A stretch of 27,634 nt of DNA, taken from contig CM044491.1 of NCBI GenBank assembly GCA_024364805.1, forward strand, positions 115,654,432 through 115,682,065. The letters run 5' to 3'. The notes beneath the pieces were generated by a model. That model did not search any database, was not told the origin of the DNA, and saw only the letters and a program-made list of their open reading frames with translations. Position numbers and translations under genes: made by a program. Origin of the DNA: Euprymna scolopes. Lineage: Eukaryota > Mollusca > Cephalopoda > Sepiida > Sepiolidae. Of the stretch, positions 18,978-27,634 are shown piece by piece (position 1 is the first letter of the stretch; every line of letters starts with the position of its first letter).

Positions 18978-19337
18978 TACGAGGGTCGTTCCAAAATTAA
19001 AGCCTCGTATTTTTTAAGCTAAGAAAAATGTAAAAGAGCTACGAATACGAAAATGATACAAGACATTTCATGCTGGAACGTACATTTTTCTACATAGTCA
19101 CCACAATTCTCAATGCTCTTTTTGTTACAACTTCAATGACAGATATCTGCTTCTGACGCACGTTCATGATAGTAGTTGCTTTCTTAGAGTCTCTTAATAT
19201 CTGTATCAGAGAGATAGAACTTCCAGGTCATGAATGCATGAATTCAGTCATTATAACAATGCAATTTGTAATCCCCTCTTAGCCATTTAGGCGGAATAAA
19301 AAAAGTAGAAGGTGTTTGATTTGGAACACACCTCGTA
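18978..19337 (-). mobile_element. Internally deleted mariner-type element (360 bp)
   Basis: Flanking TA dinucleotides at 18978-18979 and 19336-19337 enclose inverted ends: CGAGGGTCGTTCCAAAATTAAAG on the left and the complement of CGAGGTGTGTTCCAAATCAAAC on the right. On the minus strand, 19124-19084 translates as KSIENCGDYVEK, the typical C-terminus of a mariner transposase. The catalytic core is missing, so this is a non-autonomous deletion derivative. It belongs to a different mariner lineage from the element at 21241-22539, judging by the different ends and C-terminus. Confidence 0.82.
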
Positions 19338-19584
19338 CATCTGATCTCTACATATAGCCTTTAGACTAGGATAGACCGATTCATAAAAATCGTATTTTTT
19401 TTACGAAATAAAAACATTTTAAAGGTGCTCTTAATTCAAGCGCAGACATTTTTTTCGCTAGATTCTAAATTGTGACTTTAAATCAAACTAGTATACAAGA
19501 TATACTCTGCTTATCAGACGATTTCATGTTTTTAAATGTCAGTGTATAACCTACATACGAATATGTAATGTCTAGACGTGTGAT
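19338..19584. repeat. Right half of split repeat, then spacer
   Basis: 19338-19372 completes the repeat broken by the mariner derivative. 19373-19584 holds nothing recognised except CATACGAATAT near 19553, which also occurs at 18440. Confidence 0.6.
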
Positions 19585-19753
19585 TACGGCTATGACAAGA
19601 GAATTTTCTTGTCGCTGTTTTAACTCGCGAGTATATATCCGACACAGTTAGACAGTTAATCAATCGAGAACCACATCAGCTTATCTAAAAACTGATAAGA
19701 TATAAACTCCAGAGTCGACATAATGAAAGGAATATTCTCTTGTCATAGCCCTA
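19585..19753. mobile_element. 169-bp MITE with TA target duplication
   Basis: TA (19585-19586), then CGGCTATGACAAGAGAATTT. The other end, read inward on the complement, is TA (19753-19752) then GGGCTATGACAAGAGAATAT. The inverted ends match at 21 of about 23 bases. The interior is noncoding and has a small hairpin, CTTATC/GATAAG, near 19680-19700. The TA duplication suggests mobilisation by a Tc1/mariner-superfamily transposase, though not obviously one of those in this window. Confidence 0.8.
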
Positions 19754-20140
19754 GTTATTATGTAAATGTCTTCACTTGATTATTTCAAATGGATCATTAT
19801 TAGAATAATTGCATATTTAATTGTTAGCGGACTGTTATCCTCATCTTCATAGTTGTTGTTTAATCGTTTGAGCAGACTATTCTTTAGCCTTCGTCAGGTA
19901 GTTAACTGCGACAGGATAGGAATGCTGAGTTTTTGAACTGTACTCTCAGTAATTACTGCCTGCCATAGTTGTTGTCGTCTCACAACGTGAAAACCAGAGA
20001 AATGTTCGCCGAAACGTCATGAAACAATAACAAAGGAGATGGGGATAACAGACCGCACATAAATAGATAAAAAAATAAATTAAGAAAATATACAAATTAT
20101 TCGTCTCAAACGATTTCAATAATAAAATAATACAAAAGAA
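19754..20140. mobile_element. Hammerhead-core repeats, head-to-head pair
   Basis: A minus-strand copy has CTGACGA at 19897-19891, then AAGGCTAAAGAATAGTCTGC and AAAC, with ATGAAGATGAGGATAACAGTCCGC beyond. A plus-strand copy at about 19990-20130 has CCAGAGAAATGTTCGCCGAAACG, GGAGATGGGGATAACAGACCGC, an AAATAGATAAA tract, and the CAAATTATTCGTCTCAAACG tail. Between them, GGTAGTTAACTG and CAGTAATTACTGCC can pair. The arrangement mirrors 17410-17670, where a minus copy is also followed by plus-oriented sequence. Confidence 0.58.
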
Positions 20141-20370
20141 TTGTGTTCATAGATTGAACATCTCACAAATATCGATTAAAATGTGAAACAAATAAACCAA
20201 AGCTTGTATTTCCAACGTGATACGGTAAAATACTTATCAAATACATTTTCTTTTTTAATTTATAGAAGGTACCATCGATTATCCGGTCTATTTTTAATTT
20301 CTTTGTAACTTGTACATCTGACTTGCAGATCTGATCTCTAGATATAGCCTCCAGATCTGGACAGGATGAT
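20141..20370. repeat. Unsplit copy of the repeat at 18900-19372
   Basis: It carries the same ordered blocks without an insertion: ATCGATTATC.GG, AATTTCTTTG, TGTACATCTGA, GATCTGATCTCTA.ATATAGCCT, and an AGATCTGGACAGGAT end. It serves as a near-empty site for the 18978 insertion. Confidence 0.7.
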
Positions 20371-20865
20371 TAGTTGGAATTATAAATTCCTAAAATGTTT
20401 TGCATGATTTATTTTGTTTGTACAGCCTCTGGTCTTTGTATATACTATTTACGCACCTGATAAATTCTCAGTGTATTATGTCTTCTACCAAGCTATGTTG
20501 TTGTTTCTTTTCTTTAGTGTGTTTGTTCTTTATTTGCTGTTAGTGGGTTTTATTGTATTTCATCGAAGATTCGCTTACACGAGATGACTGGTGTTTGCAT
20601 TTCTGGCATCGAATACGCAATTTATTCTATCATATTTGACTATTTTTATTAGACATCTGTCCAGCCAGAATCAATTGTCGGTTATGAATATAGTTTAAAA
20701 TGACAGCAAGTCTAATCAATAACGCAGTACTCATGTAATGTTTTAACTAACTTGGTAATCCTATTGCCTTTTACACTAACTGATCATTCTTTAGTGTTTG
20801 ATTTACTCGGTTCCCATTTACTTGACTCCAGATGATGGAAAAATTTGATAAAAGGTTGATTTTTA
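20371..20865. other. Spacer, nothing recognised
   Basis: AT-rich sequence without a recognisable gene or element. Confidence 0.5.
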
Positions 20866-21010
20866 ATGTACGAAAAATCCAGCTTCTCAAAATTAAACAC
20901 CCTTGATTTGGACTAAAAGAATTTTGCCTCAGTCTTAGAGGATTTATTCTTCAGTGACCAAAGACAGAAAAGATGAAATGTAATATAAAAACAGATACTA
21001 CGCTTTGCTT
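20866..21010. repeat. Dispersed repeat, copy 2 (sister at 6785-6940)
   Basis: Same order of blocks as copy 1: AAAAATCCAGC, AATTTTGCCTCAGT, a TTCAGTGACCAAAGACAGAAAAG block, AAAACAGATAC. Orientation is the same in both. Confidence 0.75.
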
Positions 21011-21240
21011 TCAACTAAAATATCAACAACTTTTTCCAGTGTTTGTGTCAAATATGACGATCAGTACGACTATTTACTTTCATGTTTCATACTAGTGTTA
21101 TATATGGGATCAAATTCGAGACTAGAAAAGCGCGTTCAAAATTTAACGTATTCGAATTCACGGGACGATTTTAGATGACATCTAGAAGATACGTAATTGG
21201 CTTGATATAAAAAAAAAACGCTGAGAAACATGCAATTAAC

Positions 21241-22539
21241 TACGAGGGGTGTTCAATAAGTAATGCCCTGAGCCACTTCCCATAGTAGGAGACCAACGAA
21301 ACTTGGCACAGTTATTAGTCTTTCTCTACATAGGAACCACCCAGAGTTATGCATTTCTCCCACCGCTTGATGCAGCTATGGAGACCGTTTTTGTAGAACA
21401 CCCCAGGTTGGTCCTCCAACAACGACGTGACTTCAGAAATCAAGGCTGCATCATCTGGGAAACGCCTTCCTTTCAAAAACAACTGTATGGCTGGGAAGAG
21501 GTGAACGTCGGAGGGTGCAAGGTCAGGAGAGTAGGAAGGATGGGGAAAGATTTCATAACCATACGCCCGTGCTTCTGATCTGGAACATGCGAGTTGTGAA
21601 CCGGAGCGTTGTCCAGAAGGAGGAGGGTACCTTTGCTTATCTTGCCCCGCCTCTTAATTTTCATAGCTTCCCTTAATTTCCTCAAAAGTGAAGCATAATA
21701 GGCTCCTGTAATTGTGGTAACCTTTGAAAGGAAATCTGTCATCACTATTCTGTTCAGGTCCCAGAAGACCGTGAGCATGACCTTACCAGCGGAGGACTGC
21801 ACCCTTGCCTTCGTTAGAGATGGTGAGTCCAAGTGCTTCCACTGCATTGACTGGGCTTTGGTCTCTGGATCATAGTGATGGACCCAGCTTTCATCCTATG
21901 TAATCAGTCTTTTGAAAAACTTTGACTCATCTTCTTCGCACATCTCCAAATTCATCCTCGAGCTCTCGACGCGTTCTTGCTTTTGGAATGGTGTGAGCAA
22001 CCTGGGAATCCATCTGGCAGACACCTTATGCATATGCAAATGGTCATGAATGATAGTTACCACAGACTCTGTACTAATCTTGACATCTTGGGCTATTTGG
22101 CGAATAGTAATGCGCCGATCTTCCAAAATGGCAGTCTCAACTTGACGGACAGATGCCTCATCAATGGCAGAAGGGGGGGGGGAGACCAGGTCTGGGAGCT
22201 GTTTCCACAGACTTCCAGCCATGCTTGAATTCACGATGCCAGAGTTTTACAAGGTCATATGATGGGGCATTATCACCATCAGTTTCTTTGATTTCATCAA
22301 AAGTCTCCTGTGGTGTGTGTCCTTTCAAATACAAAAACCGGATCACTGCTCGACATTCAACAGGCTCCATTTCACACCTGACTCAGTTCAAACACCTGTA
22401 AAACAGAAACCACAATTAGTTCAGAGCTGTAATTTGCCGCATAACCCCTAGAGATATAAATCATTGCACATGCAAAATTTCAGCTAGATCAGACAACTGG
22501 AAGTGGGTCAGGGGCATTACTTATTGCATGCCCCCCGTA
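21241..22539 (-). mobile_element. Nearly full-length mariner transposon, inactive
   Basis: A TA dinucleotide at 21241-21242 and 22538-22539 marks the target duplication. The inverted ends are CGAGGGGTGTTCAATAAGTA(ATGCCC) on the left and CGGGGGGCATGCAATAAGTA(ATGCCCC) on the right read inward, continuing to CACTTCC on both sides, about 40 bases. The transposase lies between, on the minus strand, with about 75 bases of leader and 170 of 5' region. At about 1.3 kb it has the standard mariner size, so nothing large is missing. It is disabled by coding mutations. It lies close to other mariner-type insertions (18978, 19585) but has different ends. Confidence 0.93.
21315..22370 (-). pseudogene. Mariner transposase, DD34D, disrupted
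   Basis: It reads from MEPVECRAVIRFLYLKGHTPQETFDEI at 22370 to LGGSYVEKD and TAA at 21315-21317, spanning 351 codons, the normal mariner length. Order: N-terminal helix-turn-helix domain for binding the inverted ends (codons 1-60), second helix-turn-helix (RRITIRQIAQDVKISTESV), linker WIPRLLTPFQKQERV, then the catalytic domain. The three catalytic aspartates are present: D in DESWVHH (21893-21895), D in LLLDNAPVH (21611-21613) and D in SPDLAPSD (21507-21509), with DD34D spacing. Lesions: an extra base in a 10-base C run (22173-22182), an in-frame TAG immediately before the first catalytic aspartate (21896-21898), and one base lost near 21573. The two frameshifts compensate, so the C-terminus returns to the starting frame. 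Few lesions imply a fairly recent death. Confidence 0.93.
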
Positions 22540-22985
22540 TGTTGAGATCAACCTCTGCCGGATTATTACGGATATATTTTCCCAGAGCATTAGTGTATAA
22601 TTATATAAACCGAGTCTCTACTTCTTTGCTTTCCCACGAGGACAGATTAAGACATTAAATCTGTTTTTAATAAAGGGAAGATCCAATACCCGAAGAAGGG
22701 AGAATTTAGGATTAGGACAAAAAATTTTTTTTAAATTCCTTAGTCTGCAAGGATTTCTTCTATGGCTAAGAAAACAACAGATGAAATCTAGTAACAGGAT
22801 GGATAATAAATATTACTCCCAGCCACACAATTGGAATTGAACGTTAACTAATCTAAAAATGAGTTTATATACCATAAAAAGAATAAAGCAGAAATAAAAC
22901 AAACCGCTCATGCAAAGTCCCCCTCAACGAATGAAAAATTTACTTTCAATTTTACTGTTTGCAAAATTTAAAAAAAAAATACAAG
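22540..22985. other. Spacer, nothing recognised
   Basis: No supported feature in this AT-rich stretch beyond A runs near 22970. Confidence 0.5.
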
Positions 22986-23215
22986 TCTAGGTTATTGAGA
23001 AAAGTGCGAACAAACGAACGATTTGGGGGGGGGCAATTTTACCCCTATAATGCCCCTCTAATTGGGCAACCAGAGTTATCCCGGAAAATCGGCTCTAGCA
23101 AAAAGTTACTGTCACCATGACTAATGTTTGAATTTTTTTTTTAATGGTCATTGAAAGTGCGAACATCGAACGAACGGGAGTAAATTATTAGGTCCAATCC
23201 CTATTTTGCCGGGGG
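22986..23215. repeat. Two diverged direct units, ~150-bp spacing
   Basis: GAAAAGTGCGAACAAACGAACG at about 22998 and GAAAGTGCGAACATCGAACG at about 23154 are each followed by a G run or GGGAG and then an AATTTTACCCC.AT..TGCC or AATCCCTATTTTGCCGGG block. A nine-base G run lies at 23025-23034. Confidence 0.6.
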
Positions 23216-24157
23216 ACCAACAAAAGAAAAATGCCTATTCATTGTTTTTGACACACTTAAATGAGTATACGTTTTATCAGCTGCGCCTGTTCAATTTAGT
23301 GATAACATTATGGTATAAATTACTTTTGTCTCATCAGTTCTATCTTTATGGCAATGACTCTATATTGTCTTTGATTTTGTTTTCGAATCTGAATTGTCCT
23401 CGCTGTAAACTCTACTCATCAAACCAAAAGACTGGTGGGTTGAGGCTATATGCGAAGTTGTTAAACGCAAACAGATATTAGAGACTTGCATGGAACTGGA
23501 AACAATATTCTGTAGATGCAAAACATTCCCCGCGTGCACAATTCCTGGCCCACTTCCGAATGCCTGGAAAATACATACCTTTGTAAAGACGGAAGTTATA
23601 TTCAAGCAGCTTTGAAGTCAGAAAGGATGTAAACACACAAGCACACACACACATAATATGTGCGTTCTTTCTATATTAATAAACGTCCTCGCAGCTCAAC
23701 GAGACGCATTGTCCGTCGGCTTGTCGATCATTTATGATTTACGTTTAATATTTTTGACAATCAAGGTATTCGTTTATCAAGGCAAGTAACCATCGAGGAT
23801 ATGAATGAATAGAACGGAAATCAATGCAGGCCGATAGAGAAGGAATATTTCTAATATTGATCCATGGCATAAATTTGTTTTGAGTACTTTTTGGGTGGTT
23901 CATGACCAGTTTGCTGACTTTAGATTTCAAGATGGCCAAGTTGTAATAAGCAGAGGGGTAGGCCGGCGTCAACGTGTTTTACAAGTTAGAATCCCTTTGC
24001 AATTACAGTCTATGGAAATTGTGCCTGATGCTAAGTACGTGAAGAGGGAACGAAAGTATTTTTCTTGTTCTGTTAGTATGACGAGTTTTGCTGTGAATGT
24101 TCGTAATTTGAGAGCAACAGAGAGCTTCAATTAAACTAACAAGAAAATATTTGTTTA
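23216..24157. other. Spacer with short CA repeat
   Basis: Several 75-90-codon frames on both strands (23206-23481, 23360-23605, 23745-23972, 23880-24134) have no recognisable domain and overlap each other. A short CA repeat lies at 23632-23655. The 23880-24134 frame is the most protein-like by composition but I cannot assign it. Confidence 0.45.
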
Positions 24158-24207
24158 TTTTCCTAATATTACGTTGTGATTTGGTTTCAAGCGCACTTGA
24201 TGCGTAT
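24158..24207. repeat. Exact 50-bp direct repeat, left copy
   Basis: It starts TTTTCCTAATATTACG and ends GCGCACTTGATGCGTAT, and is identical over all 50 bases to 24460-24509. It flanks the 252-base insert between them and is best read as a target-site duplication or a recent local duplication. Confidence 0.93.
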
Positions 24208-24459
24208 GTTACTTTATTCAAATTAAAACAACGTTTCTATTGAACTCTAATTCTTGACGTTATTCTCGCGTTACCTACACACAGTTCAAACATTTCAAAA
24301 TACAACAACCAGAGACAACGCCCGGCTCTATACAGACTTCTTTCTCCAAATTTACAACATTGCAAGGAAGAAAATGAAAAAAGAAACAAAATAACACACT
24401 GAAGATGGAGTCTACCTCTGAAATATATTTGTGATAAATTTCAAACAAGTAAAAAAATT
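24208..24459 (+). mobile_element. 252-bp retroelement-like insert with hammerhead-like motif
   Basis: It lies between the exact 50-bp repeats and ends with ATTTCAAACAAGTAAAAAAA, an A-rich tail like a retroposon 3' end. Near the end (about 24398-24425) CTGAAGA, a GGAG..CTC stem and GAAATA resemble the hammerhead core of the other repeats. No tRNA-type promoter boxes are clear. A short, 5'-truncated Penelope-like copy would account for the motif, the tail and an unusually long target duplication; that is an inference. Confidence 0.55.
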
Positions 24460-24509
24460 TTTTCCTAATATTACGTTGTGATTTGGTTTCAAGCGCACTT
24501 GATGCGTAT
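24460..24509. repeat. Exact 50-bp direct repeat, right copy
   Basis: Identical to 24158-24207. The flanks diverge immediately after GCGTAT on both sides. Confidence 0.93.
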
Positions 24510-24530
24510 TTTATTAAAATAACAATAGAT

Positions 24531-24557
24531 TATATATATATATATATATATATATAT
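24531..24557. repeat. (TA)n microsatellite
   Basis: About 27 bases of alternating T and A. Confidence 0.95.
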
Positions 24558-24599
24558 CATCGTTTATGACCTCATACATAATGTTATAAAATGCGCCCA

Positions 24600-25412
24600 A
24601 AACAGTCTGTCGGTCTGTCACGTTTACGCTTGAATAACATTCCATCCTTCTGTCAAGCTTTTTTTTTAAATAACATTTCTGTTTTCTGTTGCACAACTGT
24701 CTTTATGTGTACGAAAGCCGAACGGATCTTCTCTGAATAACATTTGTTCCCAAGAACTTTTTATCAGTGGAACATAGAAATACAAGACTGCTTTCCTGCT
24801 GACTATAACATTGTTGTCTCCAAGTTCAATGTCTAAAAATGCTTGTATGATCAGTCTCTTAATCAAGTTTTGCCCTTGCAACTCATCTTTTCTAAACCCA
24901 TCATGGTGTTGTTCATCAATCAATAAACTTTAATATTCTGTGACTTCGAGTGGCTTTTGGCACTAGTACGTGGTGACTCAACACTATAAAACGGTATTTT
25001 CGTTTGTCTATCGCGCGTACGTTTAAAATAGATTTCTTTTCGATCTGTATGTTGAATAGCATTTTACTGGTCTGTTACACGTAGGTTTGAAAAAGCATTT
25101 ATTCATTTGTCAAGCTTAAGTTTGAAATATCGTTTATTTCGTCTTTTACGTTTATGTTTGAAATCTCATTTTGTTGATAGGTCAAGCTTAAGTTTGAAAT
25201 ATAATCTTCATTGCTCTGTCACAATTACGTTTAAATTAGCATTCTATTGGTCTGTCACACTTAAGTTTAAAATGGTATTGTGTTGGTCTGTCACGCTTTG
25301 GTTTGAAATGTACTTTTGTTATTGTAGTGCATTTAATTATGAAAGAGCATTTCTGTTCGTCTTTCAAGCTTAAGTTTGAAATATTACGGACTGTCACATA
25401 AGATATTTGAAT
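24600..25412 (+). repeat. 36-bp minisatellite array, orientation 2
   Basis: The consensus unit is about TTTGAAATAGCATTTTATTG then GTCTGTCACGCTTAAG. TTTGAAAT or variants occur at 25086, 25121, 25157, 25193, 25230, 25266, 25302, 25338 and 25375: intervals 35, 36, 36, 37, 36, 36, 36, 37. Earlier units lie at about 24630 and 24665, then an interruption or strong decay (24760-25000). It is the reverse complement family of 10395-11165. Open frames of 85-100 codons overlapping it are by-products. Confidence 0.88.
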
Positions 25413-26011
25413 ACCATTTCCAACTATAAACGCGTAGACCAAGTGGTCGCATTTAAAGAACATCCCTTTTTCATTTCTAGTGATTGTGCGGAGACAGAAG
25501 ATATTCAGCTTTATATTTCGACACAGAAGAATCACAAACACTCGCTCCTTGTCTTTTCAGAAACCACTACACGTGGGCTTTCACATTACATCCGGCTTTT
25601 TCCAGGCTGGCATGATATCTGTTCGCCGCCTTTCTGTTTTCTCGCCAATATCAGCAGGTTCAATAACTAATACGCAATGCATCGTGGCTATAATACGAAA
25701 CATGGGAGTCTGTGTAAAAGAACCTGTTATGAAAAGATCGCTTCAAACAAAGCATTCATGATAAATGAACGTAAAAATGTGGCAGGTAACTTAAAAGGAG
25801 GCAAATATTCTTTTGCCGGTAATACTTCTCATGAAAGCGTTTTGTATAATCGACTAAATAATCTTACTACGTTGGAGATTTGGTGTATGTGTATTTATTA
25901 TATTACAAGATACTAGCAGGATTCGTATGAATTCCATGATCGCATCCTTCGTCTATTGCATACTCCTGCCGTGCTTAAATTATTTCGTTACATATTCGCA
26001 TTCGTTGGGCG
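25413..26011. other. Spacer, nothing recognised
   Basis: Three overlapping plus-strand frames of 79-93 codons (25407-25916) show no domain, and none has coding support. Confidence 0.45.
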
Positions 26012-26200
26012 CCCAGCGCGAACAAAAACTCCACAATATTATTGTTTTGCCTTTGTTCAAATTAAGACACACTCATTTAAATTTGGTTAATGTAATTTCA
26101 TAATATATCCAGTTATCTTCGAAAACCTTGTAGGAGTTTGTGATATATTTCCATATTATATACTCCTGCGCGAAAGTAGATTCCACGTAAATATGATACC
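26012..26200 (+). repeat. Dispersed single unit of the 15145-15615 tandem repeat
   Basis: CAGCGCGAAC..ACTCCACAAT.TTATT, TTCAAATTAAGACACACT, AAAACCTTGTAGGAGTTTGTGA, TATTTCCATATTATA and CTGCGCGAAAGTAGATTCCAC reproduce the unit with one extra stretch of about 45 bases inside. Orientation is the same as the main array 10 kb away. Confidence 0.75.
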
Positions 26201-27140
26201 ATTTCAAGGAGACGATTGACTGCGTCTGGAGTCAGATCGAGGTTTCAGTCTGAACTTATATGATTTAAAACCCAATATCGCCAATGATACTAGCGCAACA
26301 TTGAAGAACTTCCTTAAAGCACTTGAAGAATGTATTTAATTATATATTTATATACCTTTATCCTTTTCAATCCAAGAAAAAAAACTGTATATTTTCCTGG
26401 GAACTCCTGCAAGTCTCTAATGATTTGTTTGGTCTATTCATGCCATCCAATGAAACACGTGTAAGACGTAGCAATAAAACAATATGAATGTGAATTAATT
26501 GAATACTTCTGTGACTTTGGAATGTTTAATAGAGTTTATATATATTAGTTTAAAGTGACCTGTCGATTTTGTCTAATTTGCACGTGAACACATTTGTCAT
26601 GATATCCGCAACGCATGGCCATCATACCACAAACCAGCTGTCGCCGAGTGACTAATATCTCTCCCTCTCTTTAGCTAATAATCCGTTTAAGATATTTTGA
26701 TCAAATAACTATATTTTACGAATTTTTGGTGGACGCTTTTTGGTGAAGGTGACGATCGGCAAATAACATTATCAAAATATATCGCATTATCAATAGAAAA
26801 AATAATATGAAACAAATAATATCCTGTCCGGTGGCCAGGGTGATCGCTAGCACCAGGTGTGGTAGTATATCTGAAACTGCGTATGCACCTCTGATTAGCG
26901 GCTAAAGAGAAGATTATAGCAATGAAATCGGACGTTGTATAATTCATATATCTGGCAGTGTTCTTAGATATGTTGTATACAGTAATTCATCTAATAAGTA
27001 TTGAAAATTGAAAATATCCGATCTTAAAAATGTTTTTCTCTCTTATAGATGAAAATAATTTTTTTTCGGAGGAATACGTACGTTACACCGGCAAATGAAG
27101 ATTTCGGTAAATCGTTTCTTCTTAAAAAAGATTTCTGATA
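26201..27140. other. Spacer, nothing recognised
   Basis: No gene, element or motif supported. An 86-codon minus frame at 26687-26947 lacks any recognised domain. Confidence 0.5.
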
Positions 27141-27143
27141 ATC

Positions 27144-27213
27144 CGATTAATAGCTAAGTGGAAGAGCATGAAACTACAGATCGAATGATCCCCAATTAAA
27201 ACCCGGGTGTATC
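27144..27213 (+). other. tRNA-like sequence, decayed
   Basis: TAGCTAAGTGGAAGAGCATG at 27151 is a good match to a tRNA D-arm/A box (compare TAGCTCAGTTGGTAGAGC). About 35 bases further, CAATTAAAACCCGGG sits where a B box and T-stem would be, with the T-loop changed. The acceptor stem does not pair. Probably a tRNA-derived SINE head or pseudogene. Confidence 0.5.
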
Positions 27214-27634
27214 TCACCATTTTATTTTAATGATTCTTATTAATGAGGTAAATGTACGATAAAAGAAGAATTACTATTTAAAATTGCAACAAACTAAGAT
27301 TTCATTTGCATATTTTACAGTTAAACTTAGTCAGAAGTGGCTTTTTCGGGTCATTCGTCATCAAGCCTGACTATCAGAAGCCGTGATATTGTAAGCAAAA
27401 AGAGACGACATTTGATAAACGACATTATCATTATTATTTGTTTATCTTTTTATTTTATTTATTATTTGAGATTAAGTCCACCAGGCAAATTATTTCTTGC
27501 AATGTATAACAACTAGTAAAGGATGGGTTCTATAATAATACATAGTTACCTTCATAGATACAAATATAATATTAAAGCCAATAGAACGACTGGGCAAGTC
27601 CGGCCTGCCAACTATTATTATTATATATATATAT
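27214..27634. other. AT-rich spacer ending in TA repeat
   Basis: Nothing recognised except AT simple sequence at 27420-27470 and pure TA at 27621-27634, the window edge. Confidence 0.55.

Noticed and set aside
23880-24134. 84-codon frame with protein-like composition
   Set aside because: No domain, no flanking splice signals, and the opposite strand is open as well; kept only as a remark in the spacer entry.
24666-24929. 85-codon minus-strand frame (HHDGFRKDELQGQNL..)
   Set aside because: It starts just after a stop, has no recognised family, and its end is made of the 36-bp minisatellite.
25407-25916. Three overlapping frames as small genes
   Set aside because: They overlap in different frames and none shows a domain, signal peptide or coding context.
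27144-27213. Functional tRNA gene
   Set aside because: The A box is good but the acceptor and T stems do not pair and the T-loop consensus is lost.

Overview
The window looks like intergenic DNA from an AT-rich, repeat-dense animal genome, most likely a mollusc and plausibly a cephalopod. The grounds are long TA, CA and ATT/AGT microsatellites, decayed LINE reverse-transcriptase pieces, a mariner of a type common in such genomes, tRNA-like SINE heads, and 3' tails that look like molluscan SINE/LINE ends. The organism call is an inference from style, not from a marker gene. I found no host protein-coding gene I can support. The longest open frames either belong to transposons or have no recognisable domain.

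Layout. 1-450 is TA-rich simple repeat. 1478-2418 is a 5'-truncated LINE on the minus strand with an uninterrupted reverse-transcriptase C-terminus and a tetranucleotide tail. 3120-3800 holds two older pieces of the same LINE type lying tail to tail. 4650-5010 is a diverged direct duplication. 6985-7332 is a 50-bp minisatellite. 7900-8530 is a duplicated AT-rich repeat split by a 155-bp insert that carries a hammerhead-ribozyme-like core. 9566-9632 is tRNA-like. 10395-11165 is a 36-bp minisatellite that reappears in the opposite orientation at 24600-25410. 12450-12900 is a duplicated segment with a near-perfect 50-bp hairpin inserted in its second copy. 13795-13930 is a 42-bp minisatellite. 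14047-14810 is an element with roughly 55-60-bp inverted ends. 15145-15610 is a ~132-143-bp tandem repeat with a further copy at 26012-26200.

From 17410 to 20140 there is a dense cluster: several copies of a repeat with a hammerhead-like core, a tRNA-like SINE head, an internally deleted mariner derivative (18978-19337) and a 169-bp MITE (19585-19753). A nearly full-length but inactivated DD34D mariner occupies 21241-22539. At 24158-24509 a short retroelement-like insert is flanked by an exact 50-bp direct duplication.

The parts do not form a pathway. The window records successive waves of insertion. Nested insertions give relative ages: the mariner derivative and the hairpin each sit inside one copy of an older duplicated sequence whose other copy is uninterrupted. 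The most unusual items are the hairpin, the recurring hammerhead-like cores, the paired inverted 36-bp arrays and the exact 50-bp duplication.
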